DNA from: Sarcophilus harrisii
Lineage: Eukaryota > Chordata > Mammalia > Dasyuromorphia > Dasyuridae
DNA length: 64,000 bases
Assembly (NCBI RefSeq): GCF_902635505.1
Contig: NC_045426.1
Coordinates: 565,093,818-565,157,817, forward strand
Direction of reading: 5' to 3'
Made by a program: the position numbers and the translations under genes. The notes below the pieces were generated by a model. That model was not told the DNA's origin, did no database searches, and worked only from the letters and a program-made list of their open reading frames with translations. Below, piece by piece: positions 25,801 through 31,800 of the stretch; position 1 is the first letter of the stretch, and each line of letters starts with the position of its first letter.

Positions 25801-28800
25801 AAGGAAATGGCAAATCACACCAGTGCCTTTGCCAAGAATACCCCAAATGGGATCAGAAAGAATCAGGCACAATTGAAATAACAATCCATTTTATAGATGT
25901 GTAGGAAAAGGGTTGACAAACCCTAAGTGCCTTTTTACCTTAAGAATAGCCTAACTTTCCCTTCTCACAGAAGCTGAGGTTGAAAAAAGACAGTATCATT
26001 GTAGCATGTCTTTTATAATGTATATTTTTAATATAATATAATTTTTTATAATATAATAATCTTTATTATAGAGGATTCCTGGGTGACAAAGCTCCTATTA
26101 ATACAGCTTTTTCATTGTAATTAATAGTCTTAGAGTATTGCCTAGGACAACAATAAGCAACTTGTGAAAGATCAAATAGCCACTATTTATCAAACTTGTC
26201 TAAGTTTTCCTAGTTTTGAGGCCAGATCTCATCTGCTCATGTATATAGAATATGAAAGATTCACAATAGACTCTTGCAGAAACTGCAAGACATGATTTCT
26301 GATCTCCAAGAGTTTATTGTGATTGTGAGATAAAATATGCATTGGAAATTAAATAACAGCCAAAGAAAGTATAATTGTCAAATGAGTACACAAATTATAA
26401 AGACTTTAGAACTTCAGAGGAGGAAGGACATTACTATGGGCTGAAGTGATTAAGAAAAGCCTCATGGGAGAGAAAGAATTGTATATACAACACCTTCTAT
26501 ATGCCAGACACTGTACTAAATGCTGATTACAAATATGCCATTTGATTATTTTTCTTTTCTTTTTTTTGCTGAGGCAATTGGGGTTAAGTGACTTGCCCAG
26601 GGTCACATAACTAGGAAGTGTTAGGTGTCTGAGGCTGGATTTGAACTCAGGTCCTCCTAATAGTTCAGGATTTGGTGCTCTATCCCCTGCACCACCTAGA
26701 TGCCCCTCCATTTGATTCTTACAATGACTGAGAAATGATTGCTATTGTGATATACATTTACAATTGAGGAAAGTGAGATAGAGCTTAAGTGACTTTCCTA
26801 CTGTTACATAGCTAGTTGTTATCTGAGGTCACATTTGAACTCGGATCTTTTTGACTCTAACCACTATCCTCCCTAGCTGCTTTATGAAGAAATGGGACTT
26901 AGTTATACTTTGAAAGCATGGGTACAATTGTGCAAGAGCAGCACTGAATAAGGAGCCAAAAGACATGGGTTTCAATTCTCTTAATCAACATGTCCTTAAG
27001 CAAATCCCACTGTCTCTCCATTTCATTTTCAAATAAGAGCCCTGCACAAGGCAACCTCTAACATTCCTTATGTCTCTGAAGACTCATTGGTCTGTGACTA
27101 TTGCTTTAGGAAAGGGTAATGCATTCCGGTAGCATTCAGCATGAGCAAATGGCCTAGGATTAGCATCAGAAATAAGTGAGATATGTTTGATCAATACTAA
27201 GTCAGTATCAGTCACATTTATCAATAAAAGCACGGTCAGATGTGTAGCATGAATTAATCCTGTGACCCTCTCTGTTTTCAGCTCCTTTCTTTCAAGACTG
27301 CATGTCTGAAAATACCCTTAATGAAGTGAATATTGAAATAATGCGTAATAAACTCTACAAGGTAAATACTTCTATAACATACTATGTTTTGTAGTAGAGA
27401 ACACCTAAAAAATTGTTTAAGTGTAAGCTATAAAGAGAAAAGTTACCATGATGCTGAGTCAATCAATCCCCACAACTACATATATCATGCCCCTTTATAC
27501 CACAGTTGTAAGGTATAAACCACAAACATTTCAATTCAGGGAGTATTAATCATTGACATAGGTAGGTTTATACTGCTGTTCTAGATTGTTGGATGATTCA
27601 AAGGAGTCATGAACCATAATCTCTTGCCTTCAAAATGTTTATCAGTTTGAATCGTCTTGCTCATACAGTTCCCATATATGGCTGACAACACATAGCTGGA
27701 AATCTATGACTATCAATCCTGTGTTTCCTTCAGCTTGTGCCATATTCTGTAGAAGCACATATTCATCCTCCCAAATCCTAGTGTTCTTCTCCCCCCACCC
27801 CAATCTAGTTTTTTTTAATACATGTTTTCTCTCAATATATTATAAGCTCCTTTCATTTTTGACTTTGTACTTCAGGAGAGGCAATGTGGTATATAGGCTA
27901 GAAGTGGCTTTGTAGACAGAAAGACCTCTCACACTTAGTGTCTATCTGACCTTAAACAAGTCACTGAACCTAACTTCTAATCAATTCTTTAAAGCCAAGC
28001 TGCTATATTGATATCAGGAGTTTCCTCATCCAGAAGTTCCCTGTACTAATAAAATTACAAATCAGCCTGCCATCTAGGGGAAGGGTGGGGGGAAGGAGGG
28101 GAAAATTTGGAACAATAGGTTTTGCAAGGGTCAATGTTGAAAAATTACCCATGCATATGTTTTGTCAATAAAAAGCTTTAATTAAAAAAAATTACAAGTC
28201 AAGTCCCTTTATTATCAAATTAGGAATGGCACTTTTTATAGGCTGAGCAAAAGATATTTTGTCTTGTCTAGTCAATAGGAATAATGGATCTCTCACATCA
28301 CAGTTTTCTAAAATTTAGTTTTTTTATTAAATCTTTTTATTTTCAAAATATATGCATAGATAATTTTTCAATATTGACTCTTGTAAAATCTTGTGTTTCG
28401 AATTTCCCCATTTTCTCCCCCTTTCCCTAAATGGCAAATAATCCAATATATGTTAAACATGTTAAAATATATGTTAAATCCAGTATATCACATCACAATT
28501 TAATACATTCCAAAATATACATTTCAAAGTACAGGGAGACATATATATAGCCCTTGCTTTTGTGGAAATCTGAGTATCTGAATTTCCCCTGACAAGTTTC
28601 TCCTCTACAAAGATACACAAAGGAAACATCCCAGAGGCTATAGCTCCCATTGGAATATTCTCCTAATAGTATAGAAACATTCTCCTTTTGTCTCTGCTAG
28701 ATACATGGAACATTTTAAATATTATCAATATATGGTCAGGCCAAATCAACTTGTTCAGCTCCTATGGACCTGCTGCACAGGAGACTACGATTTGGGGGGT

Positions 28801-31800
28801 TGACAAATGCTTACCTAAGGGAACCAGAATGATTCGCTATATCATAAACCTAAGTTATGTGACATAGATGATGAGTATAGATTGTATTTAATTTTGCCTT
28901 CTCTTTGCTATTGTCTTTACTAATATTGTATGAGTTATTCTCAGAATATAATCTATACAAAATTTCCCCAGGGTAAAAGGATGTAATTCCCATTGCAACA
29001 TTTAGTAACTAATGGTAAGTTAAGCATTTAATTTTTTAAAAGGAAAGAATATTTTATTGTCATACAATTTTTTTTTTAGTCATACCTTGAGGCTTTCTAC
29101 AAATTTTGTAAAGAACATGGTGATGTCACAGCAGAAGTAATGTGCCCCATTCTTGAGGTAAGAAAGAGGTCATTTTAAAAAATACTATATGTGCCTAGTT
29201 ATTTTTCAGTTATTTTAAAGAATTTTTTTCTTATCTATTTCTACATTACCTAATCTAGATGATTTCTTTTTTTATAATTTAAGCCACCACTAGGCAGTTA
29301 TTCGTTTACATAGCATAAAACAGGATAGTATACTAGAAAAGCTATTGGAACGTTTCCCTTCCTTTCTCATCAAATCTTGTTGTAGACTTTGATTCACTTT
29401 ATGGCATAATTACCTTGTTGCCTCAGAATGTAATAAAGTTATTCTTTGGAGGTTATCTATCTTAAATATTTCCTTCTTTCTTTCCATCTTTCCGTCTTTT
29501 CTCCTTCCCTTTTTTCCTTCTTCCCTTCTAATGTGTACACACACACACACACACACACACCATAATTGTATATGTATATATTCTTTTCTATATATGGTTT
29601 ATGTGCAGGACAATTCACATGCATGTGTACTTATAGGCATGTATATATTTTATGAATACATGAGAATGCATATAATAATAGATGCCTATACATGTATCCA
29701 TATACATGTGGAAATAGATATGTGAATACAATTATAGGACTTGTTAATCTTGGCCCATAATTCCAGACTGATTCCTAGTTCTGTCATTAATATATTAGTT
29801 ATACCAAATACTTCACTATCTTTAGGATTTGGGCAATCACTTAATAACTCTATCATTCAACTAACTCATTTGCAAAATGTGACTTAATTCAAATCTCATC
29901 TTTGCAGGTGGTCACCTTTCCTAATGGCCCTCCTCCTGCCCTCAAAACATGCACAATCAGAGCATTCCCTCTCAGATAACCTTCCATTTATACTGTGTAA
30001 ATCTGACACATAAATAAGTTGCTGCATATTATCTCCTTCATTATAATATGTTTGCCAAAGAGGCTTTTGCCTTTTCTTGCATTCTTAGTTCTTGGCATAT
30101 AGAAAATGGCTAATAAATACTTATTAACTGAATGGCCATTGTCTCATTTAAACAATAAATAAACATGCAGTGTTGTCAACATATAACTAGAGATGAATGA
30201 ATTGATATAGCATCCAATAAACTGAATATGATACTAGTGTTAACATAGTTTTATATTATTAGATTTCACAATTGTAACTTTAATTTAAACAAATGTTTTA
30301 ATATGCAAAGATATGATCAAGTTTATCTTAGGCAAGTACCTTCAAGGATACTATGCTATTCACCCTTATAGAACCTCTTTCTTACAGTTGGAATTGTGCA
30401 TGTGGTTTATAAGGAAATGGTAATAAAACAAATACGTGGCTTCAGGAAGTGTTTTTAACATATTTTCATTGGACTATTTTGCTAACAGTAGTAAGGCTAA
30501 GGTTCTGGAATAAACCTTGTTTGTTTTGCTTTGTTTATGGCCTTAGACTTTACCCTTCTACATCTATTATATAGGTGCTCTTAAATAGTTACAAGGGATC
30601 TTGATATGAGAGCAGACCTGTATTTACACAAATTGATAATGACTTCACAAAAATAACTGATTCTTGAGTTAGAAATTTTCTCTTCATAAATGTAGAATAG
30701 TTTGTTGCTATTGCATTTGTAGAATTCATATGGTGCACCATAAAATTACTTAAGTCAGTGGTTTTTAAGCACTGCTATTTCTAAGTAGAAGGATGCTGTC
30801 AGGGGGGAATAATATCATTAGCTTTATACAGGCCTATGGAGGTGTCCATGGTCTTTCTCCCTGATCTCATTACGTTTTAGAATTTTAAAGAACACTGGGT
30901 ATCATCTAATAAGAGACAGTCTCCCAACTGCTGCGCAAATCAGATAAAAATGAAATTGTTTGACCATAGAATAACAACACAAATAAAAATACAACATAAA
31001 TAATATCAATTTGTGGTTTTCTAAATCATTATGAAGTCCCTGGGATTCATTTCTATTTGAATTTGATACCACTACTCTAGTGCATGTGTATCATTTGCCT
31101 ATCAACATATCCTAGATTTTTTCCAATGCTCCCATGTAGATAATTTCCAATTCATGGTGTTTTCATGATTTCATGAAAGCTATCACAGAGCTCCTTCAGC
31201 AATACCATGAATTAGGAGCCATATCTATTTTATTATGTATAGGAAACTGTGCTAACTCATACAAAGACAAAACTAAAGCTCATACAAGGGATTTGCAATC
31301 TTACATTTATGCAAAACCTTATTGATAAAGCCTTAAACTGTGTGGAAAACAATCTGTAGTTACATAGAGGGTGGAAATAAATTGCAAATTACAATGGGGG
31401 AGCGGGAAAACAGACAAAGAGAGATCAGTGTTGAGAGTTGATTCTGTGAAATCTATCACTTAAATTTATTATTCTCTATGCTGGTCCTCCCAACATAGGG
31501 CAATTGCTTTGGGAAGGGAAGAGAATGAAATAAGCATTTTTTAAAGTGTCAGGTACTGTGCTAAGCACTTTATAATAATATCATAATATTATCTTCTTAG
31601 TTTATAGTTGAGAAAACTGACAGACAGAGGTTAAGTGACTTAATCAAAAGTCACATAGTTAGTAAATATCTAAGTCCAAATATGAACTCAGATCCTCCAG
31701 AGCACTCTATCCACTATATCACCTTGCTACTTTGGTACAGAAAAAGGTTAAAGAAATTCAAAATGATAATATGTACTATAATTAGCATGCATATAGTGCT